This document shows, piece by piece, positions 8,269-16,208 of a DNA stretch of 64,000 nt. Numbering within the stretch: position 1 is the first letter of the stretch; every line of letters begins with the position of its first letter. The stretch spans positions 186,001-250,000 of the forward strand of contig NZ_JANUDX010000001.1 in the NCBI RefSeq assembly GCF_024810105.1, given 5' to 3'. The DNA comes from Stenotrophomonas sp. BIGb0135. Its GTDB lineage: Bacteria; Pseudomonadota; Gammaproteobacteria; Xanthomonadales; Xanthomonadaceae. The notes beneath the pieces were generated by a model that made no database searches, was not told the origin of the DNA, and was given only the letters and a program-made list of their open reading frames with translations. Both the position numbers and the translations under genes were made by a program.

Positions 8269-9189
8269 ATGACCACCGCGCATTTCTACCCGATCGGCAC
8301 CCCCGGCCAGCCCTGGGGTGACGCCGAGCGCGCGCAATGGCGGGCGGCACAGCAGCGCCAGCGCAGCTACCACGATGACGTGGTGGCCGCGCTCGAACGC
8401 CTCGGCGAACGCTTCGAGGTGGTCCAGTACGGCCAGCTCGACTACGCGCCCGATCACTACCCGTTGTTTGCCGTGGTCAACCAGGACTGGGATGCCACGC
8501 TGCCGACCGCGCTGGTCACCGGGGGCGTGCACGGCTATGAAACCAGCGGCGTGCATGGCGCGCTGCAGTTCCTCGACGAAAACGCCGAAGCCTACGCCGG
8601 CCGCATCAACCTCATCGTTGCGCCGTGCGTCAGCCCGTGGGGCTATGAGCGCATCCAGCGTTGGAATCCCGACGCGATCGATCCCAACCGCAGCTTCCGC
8701 GAGGGTGGCCTGATCGAAGAAGCACGTGCGTTGATGCAGTGGGTGGTCACGCGCGGCGACACCCTGCTGGTGCACCTGGACCTGCACGAAACCACCGACA
8801 GCGATCTGCACGAGTTCGACCCCGCGCGCTGCGCACGCGACGGCAAGGTTCTCGTGCCAGACATCATTCCCGATGGCTTCTACGTGATCGGCAACAGCGA
8901 AGACCCGCAGCCGGCCTTCCAGCAGGCGCTGATCGCAGCGGTGGAGAAGGTCACCCATATCGCCCCGGCCGATGCCAACGGCGAACTGATCGGCATGCCG
9001 CTGCAGTCCAAGGGCGTGGTCTGGGGCGAGTCGCGTTCGATCGGTGCCTGCGCCGGCTTCACCGATGCACGCTTTGCGACCACCACCGAGGTCTACCCGG
9101 ACAGCCCGCGTACCACGCCGCAGGAATGCAACGACGCGCAAGTGGCGGCGGTGTGTGCCGGACTGGATTTCGCGCTGGCCCAGCGTTGA
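8269..9189 (+). CDS. M14-family zinc metallocarboxypeptidase
   Basis: A 306-residue cytoplasmic-looking enzyme without a signal peptide. The zinc signature H-x2-E lies at residues 88-91 (GGVHGYETSG) and the third ligand in VHLDLHETTD (about 169-173); TTTEVYPDSP near the C-terminus supplies a candidate catalytic Glu. This is the succinylglutamate-desuccinylase/M14 fold, which removes C-terminal residues or deacylates amino acids. The start at 8269 follows a GGAG ribosome site (8258-8261). It stands alone after the autotransporter. The exact substrate is not readable. Confidence 0.82.
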   Translation: MTTAHFYPIGTPGQPWGDAERAQWRAAQQRQRSYHDDVVAALERLGERFEVVQYGQLDYAPDHYPLFAVVNQDWDATLPTALVTGGVHGYETSGVHGALQFLDENAEAYAGRINLIVAPCVSPWGYERIQRWNPDAIDPNRSFREGGLIEEARALMQWVVTRGDTLLVHLDLHETTDSDLHEFDPARCARDGKVLVPDIIPDGFYVIGNSEDPQPAFQQALIAAVEKVTHIAPADANGELIGMPLQSKGVVWGESRSIGACAGFTDARFATTTEVYPDSPRTTPQECNDAQVAAVCAGLDFALAQR

Positions 9190-10115
9190 ACGGCGCCTGA
9201 CAGCGTACCCGGGCGATGACGGCGAGGCCGCTTCGTCCCGGCCTTTGCTGGGCGATCAGCGCTGCCTCCGTTCGAGGCGTTATGGCGGCCTCTTGATATC
9301 GCGTGCAGGGCCGGTACAGCGGTAGTTTCAGTAGATTTCTTGCATTTGCTCGGCGTGTGCTCTTCCCGTGCCAGCGGTTCTGAATCCATGACCACGCCCG
9401 GACAGTGGGCGACCACGCTCAGCCATGGCGGCACCCCATCTGCGGCCTCCGCGGTCAGCGCTGCCGTGCAACACATTCCTGCGCGGGAGGCTGGTTTTCG
9501 ACGGCTGCAGATGCACGCAGCACTGCCAGACTGGCCAGACTGGGCAGACGATTGTCGGCTCGTTGTGCCATTTCGATCAGCAGGGCGCCCAGGACGGCGA
9601 GATCGGGGTCCAAGGCGCCTCGCTCACCGCCCCCTTCAGTACGGCATGCGCCGCCGTCCGTATCCGCTGATGCCAGATCCCGGGCTTGTCCTGTCCCCGG
9701 AGCGCATCCGCGGCGCGTAGCGCGCGCGTTGAGGGTGTAGAACCCCGGCACGATCGCCATCGGATGACTGACCGCAGCGGTGAATGACCCGTAGCGTCGC
9801 GTTACCACAGCACCTTGTGAAGCGTCGCGTGCCTCGCTGCGTCACCAAGGCGCAGCTTGCCGCGGCTTGGGCGGAGATCGCACGGGGCACATTGGCGCGG
9901 TCACAGAGATGGCTGAAATGCGCGTGATAGGGGGCGGTTCTTTCGGCCACGATCAGCTTGCCAGGCATGCAAGAACTAGTAAAACGCCGTAATGAACGCG
10001 TTTTTAATAGGACTTGCATAGCTGCATTGATGTCCTGAGTGGTCTCCTGTGCCCCGGCCGATCCGTGGTGCTTTGACGGGTCGTGCCAACTTCTATCGTT
10101 GCTCAAAGGACATGT
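9190..10115. other. Long region without a convincing gene; possible gene remnants
   Basis: About 0.93 kb between the peptidase and the pilin. No ORF here has a ribosome site with a recognisable product. On the minus strand, pieces in different frames look protein-like: an AVSHPMAIVPGFYTLNA stretch (near 9730-9780) resembles the hydrophobic core of GNAT-type proteins, and a helical stretch DPDLAVLGALLIEMAQRADN lies near 9560-9615. They are broken by frame changes, which suggests a decayed gene. The last 150 bp (9960-10030) are AT-rich and probably hold the pilin promoter, including the ACTAGT word at 9975. Confidence 0.4.
9975..9980. promoter_or_regulatory. ACTAGT word upstream of the pilin
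   Basis: The core of the motif shared with the autotransporter (5235) and usher (16123) upstream regions. It lies 136 bp before the pilin start within an AT-rich stretch. The longer ACTAGTTGCAT form is not conserved here. Confidence 0.25.
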
Positions 10116-10568
10116 ATGAACTTCCGTAGCCAGACGCGCCTCAACACGGCTTCGCGCCAAGGTGGCTTCACCTTGATCGAACTGATGATCGTCGTCGCTA
10201 TTATCGCCATCCTCGCCGCCATCGCGATGCCGCAGTATCAGAACTACGTGGCAAAGGCCAAGACGGGCGCCGCGCTGGCCGAGCTCTCGCCGGGCAAGAT
10301 TGGTGTGGAGACGAGCGTGGGCGAGGGCGTTGCGGTGGCTGCTCCGGCGGCGCTGGGCCTGCCAGCATCCAGTGACACGTGCGCCACCATTGCGGCAACG
10401 TTCGCTGCTGATGGGGCGGGCAGCCTGGTATGCACCTTCAGGCCGGCATCGAAGATCAAGGCGTCGGATACGCTGACGGTCGCACGTGCTGCGGACGGCG
10501 CGTGGACCTGCACCAGCAGCGTCACCCCCGCCGAGCTGGTTCCGGTCAGCTGCCGCGGCACCCCCTGA
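10116..10568 (+). CDS. Type IV pilin (PilA/PilE-like major or minor pilin)
   Basis: A 150-residue prepilin. A 17-residue leader ending RQGG precedes the cleavage site and the canonical N-helix FTLIELMIVVAIIAILAAIA, with Glu at mature position 5; QYQNYVAKAKTGAAL continues the spine helix. Four cysteines in the C-terminal head (TCATIAA, LVCTF, WTCTS, VSCRG) can form two disulfides. The leader is longer than the 6-7 residues of many type IVa pilins. AAAGGA ahead of ATG 10116 sets the start. The rest of the pil machinery is not in the window; the gene precedes a GTPase/roadblock module that may control pilus activity. Confidence 0.93.
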   Translation: MNFRSQTRLNTASRQGGFTLIELMIVVAIIAILAAIAMPQYQNYVAKAKTGAALAELSPGKIGVETSVGEGVAVAAPAALGLPASSDTCATIAATFAADGAGSLVCTFRPASKIKASDTLTVARAADGAWTCTSSVTPAELVPVSCRGTP

Positions 10569-10585
10569 TCACCCCAGGCGCGTAC

Positions 10586-10610
10586 GGCAGGATGCATTCC
10601 ACATCCTGCC
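10586..10610 (+). terminator. Hairpin after the pilin gene
   Basis: GGCAGGATG (10586-10594), 7-nt loop, CATCCTGCC (10602-10610) is a perfect 9-bp stem 18 bp past the pilin stop. The following run is TCTCCC rather than poly-T, so it could be a weak terminator or an mRNA-stabilising element that gives the pilin more product than the genes behind it. Confidence 0.55.
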
Positions 10611-10697
10611 TCTCCCTGCCGATGACCCCGTGTCGGCCACAGCACAGGCAACCCACGCGACAGCGCAGCAAGGCCGCGCTGTCGCCGCCCAGTACCC

Positions 10698-11381
10698 ATG
10701 ACCTGCTTCCACCAGATTCCTTTCACGCCAGATCCGGGCGCCGCCGAACCGGTGTCCGCTCCGCTGGGGTTCGTGCACCGGCTGCGTCAGCGACTGGCTG
10801 CCGACAAGGTCCCGCAGCTTCACCTGCATTGCGCTGCTGTCATCCTGGAGGAGAACGCATTGTGCTGGCTGAACATCGAGCAGAACCTGGTGCTGGTGGC
10901 CGAGCCCGCAAGTATTGCCTTGAAGCAACTGGAGATTGCACTTGGCACGAAACCGGAACGGCTGAGCCTGGAGCCGTTCGCCCGCGAGGCATTTGACGTG
11001 CGTTCCAGGCACACCAGGACCACGCCGATGCGGCCGTTGTTGTGGCAGACCGGTTTGAACGTGCTGGACGGCAGCGCACCGATGCCACCATTGTCCGCGG
11101 ATAGCTGCCTGCAATTGCGTCGATGGCCGGACTTTCGCGTGCTCACCCGTCGCCACGATGACTTCCGCATCTGTGCGCTGCTGATCAGGCGCGGGCTGAC
11201 CGTGCAGCACGCGTGCGATGCCCTGAATCTTCCGCAGAACCAGGTGCAGGCGTTCTTCAACGCCGCCTATCTCAGTGGCTATGCCTTGCCTGTTCTTGCC
11301 ACCGATGCGCCCACGATTCCGCCCAAGGCCGGGCGGCTGGCCACGCGATGGCGCGATGTACGGTCCCGCTGGAGCCAATAA
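10698..11381 (+). CDS. Unrecognised 227-residue protein with possible C-terminal winged helix
   Basis: I do not recognise this family with confidence. The protein has no signal peptide or membrane segment. Its last third (LLIRRGLTVQHACDALNLPQ, then NQVQAFFNAAYLSGYAL) reads as a helix-turn-helix or winged-helix unit like those in DUF4388/DUF742-type partners of bacterial Ras-like GTPases. It is followed by the GTPase gene after 3 bp and two roadblock genes, so it is probably part of the same signalling unit, perhaps as its adaptor. There is no visible ribosome site at ATG 10698; readthrough from the pilin transcript is likely. Confidence 0.6.
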   Translation: MTCFHQIPFTPDPGAAEPVSAPLGFVHRLRQRLAADKVPQLHLHCAAVILEENALCWLNIEQNLVLVAEPASIALKQLEIALGTKPERLSLEPFAREAFDVRSRHTRTTPMRPLLWQTGLNVLDGSAPMPPLSADSCLQLRRWPDFRVLTRRHDDFRICALLIRRGLTVQHACDALNLPQNQVQAFFNAAYLSGYALPVLATDAPTIPPKAGRLATRWRDVRSRWSQ

Positions 11382-11384
11382 TCC

Positions 11385-11930
11385 ATGCAGGAATACAAGA
11401 TTGTGGTGCTTGGGCCGATGGGCGCCGGCAAATCCACGTTGGTCCAGGCCCTCGCGGGCGGGCGAGCCGTAAACACCGACGTGCGCAACAGCGACCCGGG
11501 CGCACAGAAGGCATTGACCACCGTGGCCATGGACTACGGCGATATTGCCCTCCCGGGTGGCGACCGGCTGCGTCTATATGGAACCCCGGGCCAACGGCGG
11601 TTCGCGTTCCTGTGGCCGATCCTGCTGGAGGGTGCCAGCGGTGCGATCGTGCTGGTGGATGCCACCAGCGAAGCCACACGCAACCTGGCGATCAGCCACC
11701 TCGAGGCCATTGCGGGCCATAGCCCCTCTCTGCCGGTGGTCATCGGTTTGACCAGGCAGGACAGCTTCTCCGTGTCGCAGCTAGGCGACTGCGGGCACTG
11801 GCTGCAATCGACCGCCCCCTCGCTACCTGCGATTCCCGTTGACCCGCGCAAACCGCAACAGGTGCTCACGCTGATGGATGTGCTGATGAGTCAGATCGAA
11901 TGCCAGTCCCTGGTACACGCCCTTGACTGA
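11385..11930 (+). CDS. Small Ras-like GTPase (MglA/CvnD-type)
   Basis: A 181-residue single-domain GTPase. The P-loop is GPMGAGKST (residues 10-18); the switch II motif is YGTPGQRRF (about 65-73), with Gly where Ras has Asp; the G4 position is LTRQD (122-126) in place of NKxD, a known variation in bacterial SRPRB-like GTPases. Bacterial relatives work with roadblock/LC7 proteins as activators or partners, as MglA does with MglB in pilus polarity and CvnD with CvnB in Streptomyces conservons. It lies 3 bp after the 227-residue protein and overlaps the next roadblock gene. Control of the pilin-dependent machine is inferred from position only. Confidence 0.85.
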   Translation: MQEYKIVVLGPMGAGKSTLVQALAGGRAVNTDVRNSDPGAQKALTTVAMDYGDIALPGGDRLRLYGTPGQRRFAFLWPILLEGASGAIVLVDATSEATRNLAISHLEAIAGHSPSLPVVIGLTRQDSFSVSQLGDCGHWLQSTAPSLPAIPVDPRKPQQVLTLMDVLMSQIECQSLVHALD

Positions 11931-12327
11931 AGCGATCCCACATCGCGCGTCGCATCCTGCGCTGGATCGCCATCTGACCACGTTGGTGGCCGATGTCACC
12001 GGCGTCCACGGCGCGGTGGTGGCCAGCATGGATGGCTTCGCACTGGCGCAGCGGGGCGGGCAGGCAGGCACCGTGGACCGCCTGGCCGCGATGACCAGTT
12101 CGATGCTCGCACTGGCCACCGCGCTGGGACGGGAGCTGGCGATCGGTGCGCTGGAAACGCTGATCCTGGATGCCGAACGCGGCAGCGTGCTGATGCTGGC
12201 CGTTCCCGGCGAACCGCCCAGCCTGCTGATGGTCGCCTGCGACGACGCGTACGTCATGGGCACCGTGCTGTGGCACGCCAGGCGGTGCGTGCGTGGCATC
12301 GCCACCGCAGCAACGTCCCCCGACTGA
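11923..12327 (+). CDS. Roadblock/LC7-domain protein 1
   Basis: A 134-residue protein, nearly all one roadblock/LC7 fold: LTTLVADVTGVHGAVVASMD as helix 1 and first strand, then LAAMTSSMLALATALG and VLMLAVPGEPPSLLMVACDD. Such proteins dimerise and act on Ras-like GTPases (MglB is the model). The predicted start is TTG 11923, giving an 8-nt overlap with the GTPase stop and so translational coupling; an internal GTG would shorten the fold. Confidence 0.83.
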   Translation: MTEAIPHRASHPALDRHLTTLVADVTGVHGAVVASMDGFALAQRGGQAGTVDRLAAMTSSMLALATALGRELAIGALETLILDAERGSVLMLAVPGEPPSLLMVACDDAYVMGTVLWHARRCVRGIATAATSPD

Positions 12328-12376
12328 CGGATCACACCGCCGAATCTTCCCCTTTTACAACCACTCAGAGAATCGA

Positions 12377-12739
12377 ATGAACACTTCAATCAACAAATGC
12401 CTGGACACCCTGATGCAGATCAACGGCGCGCAGGCGGTGGCCCTGGTCGATTACGACAGCGGCATGCTGCTCGGCGAAGCGGGCTCGGGCGTGGACATGG
12501 AACTGGCCGCGGCCGGCAATACCGAAGTCCTGCGCGCCAAGATGAAGACTGCCGAAGCGCTCAAGCTCAACGACAGCATCGAAGACGTGCTGATCACCCT
12601 GGGCCGCGCGTATCACGTGCTGCGTCCGGTGGCCGCCAAGAAGGGCCTGTTCTTCTACGTCGTGCTGGACCGCCAGAAGTCCAACCTGGCGCTGGCCCGG
12701 CGCATGGTGCTGGACGTGGAAACCTCGCTGTCGCTGTAA
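12377..12739 (+). CDS. Roadblock/LC7-domain protein 2
   Basis: A 120-residue second roadblock protein, clearly diverged from the first: MNTSINKCLDTLMQINGAQA starts the domain, LVDYDSGMLLGEAGSG the strand pair, and GLFFYVVLDRQKSNLALARR the C-terminal half. An AGAGA ribosome site precedes ATG 12377, 49 bp after the first. Two unlike roadblock proteins next to one GTPase suggest a heterodimer, or one activator and one scaffold. It ends the module. Confidence 0.85.
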   Translation: MNTSINKCLDTLMQINGAQAVALVDYDSGMLLGEAGSGVDMELAAAGNTEVLRAKMKTAEALKLNDSIEDVLITLGRAYHVLRPVAAKKGLFFYVVLDRQKSNLALARRMVLDVETSLSL

Positions 12740-12787
12740 ACGGCGGTATTGCGCACGCGCAGCGCCGCGGCATTGGGGATGGAGGCT

Positions 12788-12820
12788 GTCCTGTCCGCCC
12801 GAAGGTGGGGCGGACAGGAC
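12788..12820. terminator. Long perfect hairpin between convergent genes
   Basis: GTCCTGTCCGCCC (12788-12800), 6-nt loop, then its exact complement to 12820 (13-bp stem). It lies between the roadblock gene and the convergent exported protein, so it probably ends transcription from both sides, although no T-run follows. Confidence 0.65.
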
Positions 12821-12876
12821 ATACCGGCGGTGGCGATCCATCGGTCGCTGCCCCGGCAACTGGTTTCGCTGGCAGC

Positions 12877-13407
12877 CTACAGAACATCCCCGTACGCGCA
12901 GCCCACCGTCACCCAGCCGGGCGAGTAACCCAGGTCCACCAGCACGCGCACGTTGCGGTTGTCGCTGAGCGGCTTGCGGTAGTCCATGCCCTTCCAGCCG
13001 TAGGTCGCTTCCATGGCGGCCTGGTCCGGGCGCGGCGCCATGCCGCCGATGCGGTCCACGATCGCCTTGCCGCGGGCAAGTTCCTGGCCCGGGGTGACCT
13101 TGAAGGCAAGCAGCATCTCGGTGGTGCTGGACAGGTGCACGAGGTCGGAGGTTTCACCCCAGGCGGTGACGGGCGCATCGCTCTTCCACAGGCTCAGGGC
13201 CGCATCACCGGAGGCGTCCGAGCCGGCGTGGGCGAAGTCCTGCACGTCCTCGGCGTTGATGCGGTCGGTGAACGCGGCGACCTCGGCGGCGGTGAGCTTG
13301 CATTCGAGCAGGCGCGACAGCGTGGATGCGGTGCTGTCCTGGGCGATGGCGGCCGCAGGCGCGAGCAGGCCGAGCAGGGCGCACAGGGTGGTGGTCTTGA
13401 TGGACAT
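12877..13407 (-). CDS. Exported protein of unknown function
   Basis: A 176-residue protein with a signal peptide (MSIKTTTLCALLGLLAPAAA to about residue 22). The mature part has two cysteines (LLECKLT near the N-terminus, VGCAYGD at the end) and no motif I can name. ATG 13407 is the start that gives a proper signal peptide. It is transcribed alone and convergent to the GTPase module; a periplasmic location is inferred. Confidence 0.7.
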   Translation of the reverse strand: MSIKTTTLCALLGLLAPAAAIAQDSTASTLSRLLECKLTAAEVAAFTDRINAEDVQDFAHAGSDASGDAALSLWKSDAPVTAWGETSDLVHLSSTTEMLLAFKVTPGQELARGKAIVDRIGGMAPRPDQAAMEATYGWKGMDYRKPLSDNRNVRVLVDLGYSPGWVTVGCAYGDVL

Positions 13408-13789
13408 GAAGCCTCGATGGGTTGGGTGTTCGTGCTGTGTGTGCCGGGCGCACGTTCCGTGTGAGCACGTCGCCGCGGCCGACGAATTCTGCCCGATTTC
13501 CCGCTGTTTTTGCATGCGTTGAAGGGCTGCGCTCGGGTGGCGTGAAGGTGCGATAAAGATCACATTTTGGATGTGTAGTATCATGGCGCGCTTGATCATT
13601 GCCTCGGGCCATTGCCCGTCTCTCGGTCATCCTTCCTGCAGCGCCGTGGAATTCCACGCGGCCGTCCGGGATCGCCTGTTGCCACCCCTCTTCGCGCATC
13701 GTGCCGCGTTCTTTCGGAGGCGGTTCTTTCCTGTGCCGTGCGCGGGACCTCGGGCGTGGTGATGGCCATGCTTACAGGAGAAAGCACCC
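13408..13789. other. Divergent intergenic region before the ProP-like gene
   Basis: About 380 bp with no supported gene. It holds a small interrupted palindrome, CACAT-TTTGG-ATGTG (near 13560-13574), and a TAGTAT box right after it, together a plausible promoter for the transporter. The ribosome site CAGGAGAAAG just before 13790 belongs to the transporter. Confidence 0.4.
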
Positions 13790-15277
13790 ATGCAGGACCG
13801 CCACGCCGCACATGCCCATTTCGGCTGGTTCAAACGCCGCCGCCAGGTACAGGTGGACGAAGTCACCGTGGTCGACCGGCCGATGCTGAAAAAAGCCGTG
13901 GGCGCCGCCGCGCTCGGCAACGCGATGGAGTGGTTCGATTTCGGCGTGTACGGCTATATCGCCGTTACCCTGGGGCAGGTGTTCTTTCCCTCCAGCAATC
14001 CCACCGCACAGCTGATCGCCACGTTCGCCACGTTTACCGTGGCCTTCCTGGTGCGGCCGATGGGCGGGGTGGTGTTCGGTCCGCTGGGCGACAAGTACGG
14101 ACGACAGAAGGTGCTGGCCTTCACCATGATCCTGATGGCGCTGGGCACCTTCAGCATCGGGCTGATTCCCTCCTACGACCGCATTGGCCTATGGGCGCCG
14201 GCGTTGCTGCTGCTGGCGCGGCTGGTGCAGGGCTTTTCCACCGGCGGCGAATACGGCGGCGCGGCCACCTTCATCGCCGAGTACTCCACCGACCGCAACC
14301 GCGGGCTGATGGGCAGTTGGCTGGAGTTCGGCACGCTCGGCGGCTACATCGCCGGCGCCGGCACGGTGACTGCGCTGCACATGGCGCTGAGCAGCGCGCA
14401 GATGCTGGACTGGGGCTGGCGCATCCCGTTCCTGGTGGCGGGCCCGTTGGGGCTGCTCGGCCTGTACATGCGCATGAAGCTGGAGGAGACCCCGGCGTTC
14501 CGCGCCTACGCCGAAGAAGCCGAGAAGCGCGACCACGCGCGTCCCGGGCTGGGAGCGTTGTTCCGCGTGCACTGGCCGCAGCTGCTCAAGTGCGTGGGCC
14601 TGGTGCTGGTGTTCAACGTCACCGATTACATGCTGCTGACCTACATGCCCAGCTACCTGAGCGTGACCATGGGCTATGCCGAGAGCAAGGGGCTGCTGCT
14701 GATCATCATCGTGATGCTGGTGATGATGCCGCTCAACGTGGTCGGCGGGCTGTTCAGTGACAGGCTCGGCCGCCGCCCGATGATCATCGGCGCGTGCATC
14801 GCGCTGTTCGCCCTGGCCATCCCGTGCCTGAAGCTGATCGGCACCGGCAACGACTGGCTGATCTTCCTGGGGCTGATGCTGTTGGGGCTGGCCCTGGTGT
14901 GCTTCACCAGCTCGATGCCGTCCACGCTGCCGGCGCTGTTCTACACCCCGGTGCGCTACAGCGCGCTGTCCATCGCCTTCAACGTGTCGGTGTCGCTGTT
15001 CGGTGGCACCACGCCGCTGGTCACCGCGTGGCTGGTGGAGCGTACCGGCGACCCGCTGGTGCCGGCGTACTACCTGATGGGTGCGGCGGTGATCGGGGTG
15101 ATCACCATGCTGTTCGTCAACGAGACCGCGCGCATGCCGCTGCGTGGCTCGCCGCCGGCGGTGGCCAGCGAGGCCGAGGCGCGTGCGCTGCTGCGCAGCG
15201 ATGCGCCGATGACCGTGGACAGCGCCCAGCCCACGCTGCCTGAAGCGGCGGTGCCGGACGAGGCGCGGCCGGCGTAA
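13790..15277 (+). CDS. proP: ProP-like proline/betaine:H+ symporter (MHS family)
   Basis: A 495-residue MFS transporter of the metabolite:H+ symporter family. Landmarks are NAMEWFDFGVYGY in the first membrane helix, FGPLGDKYGRQKVL in loop 2-3, GFSTGGEYGGAATFIAEYS in helix 4-5 and FSDRLGRRPMII in loop 8-9; twelve membrane helices are expected. The family takes up proline, betaine and related osmolytes. The C-terminal tail (about 40 residues, acidic and Ala-rich) is short and shows no clear coiled coil of the E. coli ProP kind, so the osmosensing range may differ. The CAGGAGA ribosome site fixes ATG 13790. Confidence 0.83.
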   Translation: MQDRHAAHAHFGWFKRRRQVQVDEVTVVDRPMLKKAVGAAALGNAMEWFDFGVYGYIAVTLGQVFFPSSNPTAQLIATFATFTVAFLVRPMGGVVFGPLGDKYGRQKVLAFTMILMALGTFSIGLIPSYDRIGLWAPALLLLARLVQGFSTGGEYGGAATFIAEYSTDRNRGLMGSWLEFGTLGGYIAGAGTVTALHMALSSAQMLDWGWRIPFLVAGPLGLLGLYMRMKLEETPAFRAYAEEAEKRDHARPGLGALFRVHWPQLLKCVGLVLVFNVTDYMLLTYMPSYLSVTMGYAESKGLLLIIIVMLVMMPLNVVGGLFSDRLGRRPMIIGACIALFALAIPCLKLIGTGNDWLIFLGLMLLGLALVCFTSSMPSTLPALFYTPVRYSALSIAFNVSVSLFGGTTPLVTAWLVERTGDPLVPAYYLMGAAVIGVITMLFVNETARMPLRGSPPAVASEAEARALLRSDAPMTVDSAQPTLPEAAVPDEARPA

Positions 15278-15364
15278 CCGGGGCGCCAGGCCGACAGGAT
15301 GGCGGCGGTCGGCCACGCGCCCGCCGTTGGGGCATACTGGGCCCAATTCACCAGGAGCTGGACC

Positions 15365-15967
15365 ATGACACGGATTGTGATGGGGCGCGTTCTGCTCCTG
15401 TTGGCTGCCTTGCCCGCCACCGGGACTGTGCTGGCCGGTGATCGGCCGACATTGGACGCCGCGCGGCGTGCCGTCGCGGCGACGCTCGATATGCTCCCGC
15501 CCGACGACATCGTGTTCGATTACCGTCCGGTCGAGATCCGGGTGGCCGACCTCGACGGCGCGGGCACCCGCGGCATCGTCTATACGTACACCGCGACCAC
15601 GTCCGGCTCGACCGGCAGTCGACCCAACGAACTGGTGGTGATGACCGCGCTGCGACCCGGGGACCGGCGAGGACAGTCGCCGTATCCCGGCAACGTGCCA
15701 TCGGATGACCGCTCGTTCGCGATCCTCCGCGAGGTGGGATACGCCGATGATGTGTCGGTGCATATCCCCGGCGAGCTCACCGGGCTCGAGGTGGTGGGTG
15801 GGGAGATTCGGGTGCGCTTCGAGAGTCGGCTTGATTCGCCCACCTGCCAACGCGCGGCCGTCACCGCCGGCGGTGAGCCGCGTGCCAGCGACTGCCCGCC
15901 ACCGGGGCCGCACCTTTGGCGCTATCGCTGGACACCGGGGCAACTGACGCGCGTCGCGCGCGATTAG
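15365..15967 (+). CDS. Exported protein of unknown function
   Basis: A 200-residue protein with an N-terminal signal peptide (MTRIVMGRVLLLLAALPATG, cleaved near VLAG). AGGAG precedes ATG 15365. The mature part has one cysteine pair (PTCQRAAVT and ASDCPPPG) and a VEIRVADLDGAGTRGIVYTY strand that recalls Asp-rich beta repeats, but no family is recognised. It follows the transporter by 87 bp and may share its transcript. Confidence 0.65.
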   Translation: MTRIVMGRVLLLLAALPATGTVLAGDRPTLDAARRAVAATLDMLPPDDIVFDYRPVEIRVADLDGAGTRGIVYTYTATTSGSTGSRPNELVVMTALRPGDRRGQSPYPGNVPSDDRSFAILREVGYADDVSVHIPGELTGLEVVGGEIRVRFESRLDSPTCQRAAVTAGGEPRASDCPPPGPHLWRYRWTPGQLTRVARD

Positions 15968-16122
15968 TCCGTCACCGTGGCCGGTGGTGCCGCAGGGTAG
16001 GGCGCGCCGATCAGGTTGGACGCGCGTCCGGAGCCGGTGCCCGATTCGAGGATCGGTGGGCCGCGATCCTGAATGCTCGCCAGCATTCGTCGGCGTCGTG
16101 AATCCGGTTTGCCCGATTTGAA

Positions 16123-16133
16123 ACTAGTTGCAT
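16123..16133. promoter_or_regulatory. ACTAGTTGCAT motif upstream of the fimbrial operon
   Basis: Second exact copy of the 11-mer found at 5235-5245, 76 bp before the chosen usher start. The bases just 5' (GATTTGAA versus CATTTCGT) are also AT-rich in both copies. It may be a promoter element or binding site for a shared adhesin regulator. Confidence 0.35.
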
Positions 16134-16208
16134 GGTGCACCGGATGGGCTGCCAGCATTCTGCACGCTCCTCTCCGACCCCCTCCCGTCCTGCGCGGGTG
16201 GCAAGCCT

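Noticed and set aside
5236..9141. A 1301-codon minus-strand ORF
   Set aside because: It lies wholly opposite the autotransporter and M14 peptidase genes, which have clear domains and starts. Its product is rich in Arg, His, Gln and Ala with no domain, the usual shadow of GC-rich coding DNA.
10020..10115. A sigma-54 promoter before the pilin
   Set aside because: Pilin genes often use RpoN, but no GG-N10-GC pair with the right flanks was found; the closest candidates have 8 or 9 bp between GG and GC.
13571..13762. A 63-codon ORF before the ProP-like gene
   Set aside because: No ribosome site, an Arg/Phe/Cys-rich product with no pattern, and it lies in the promoter region.
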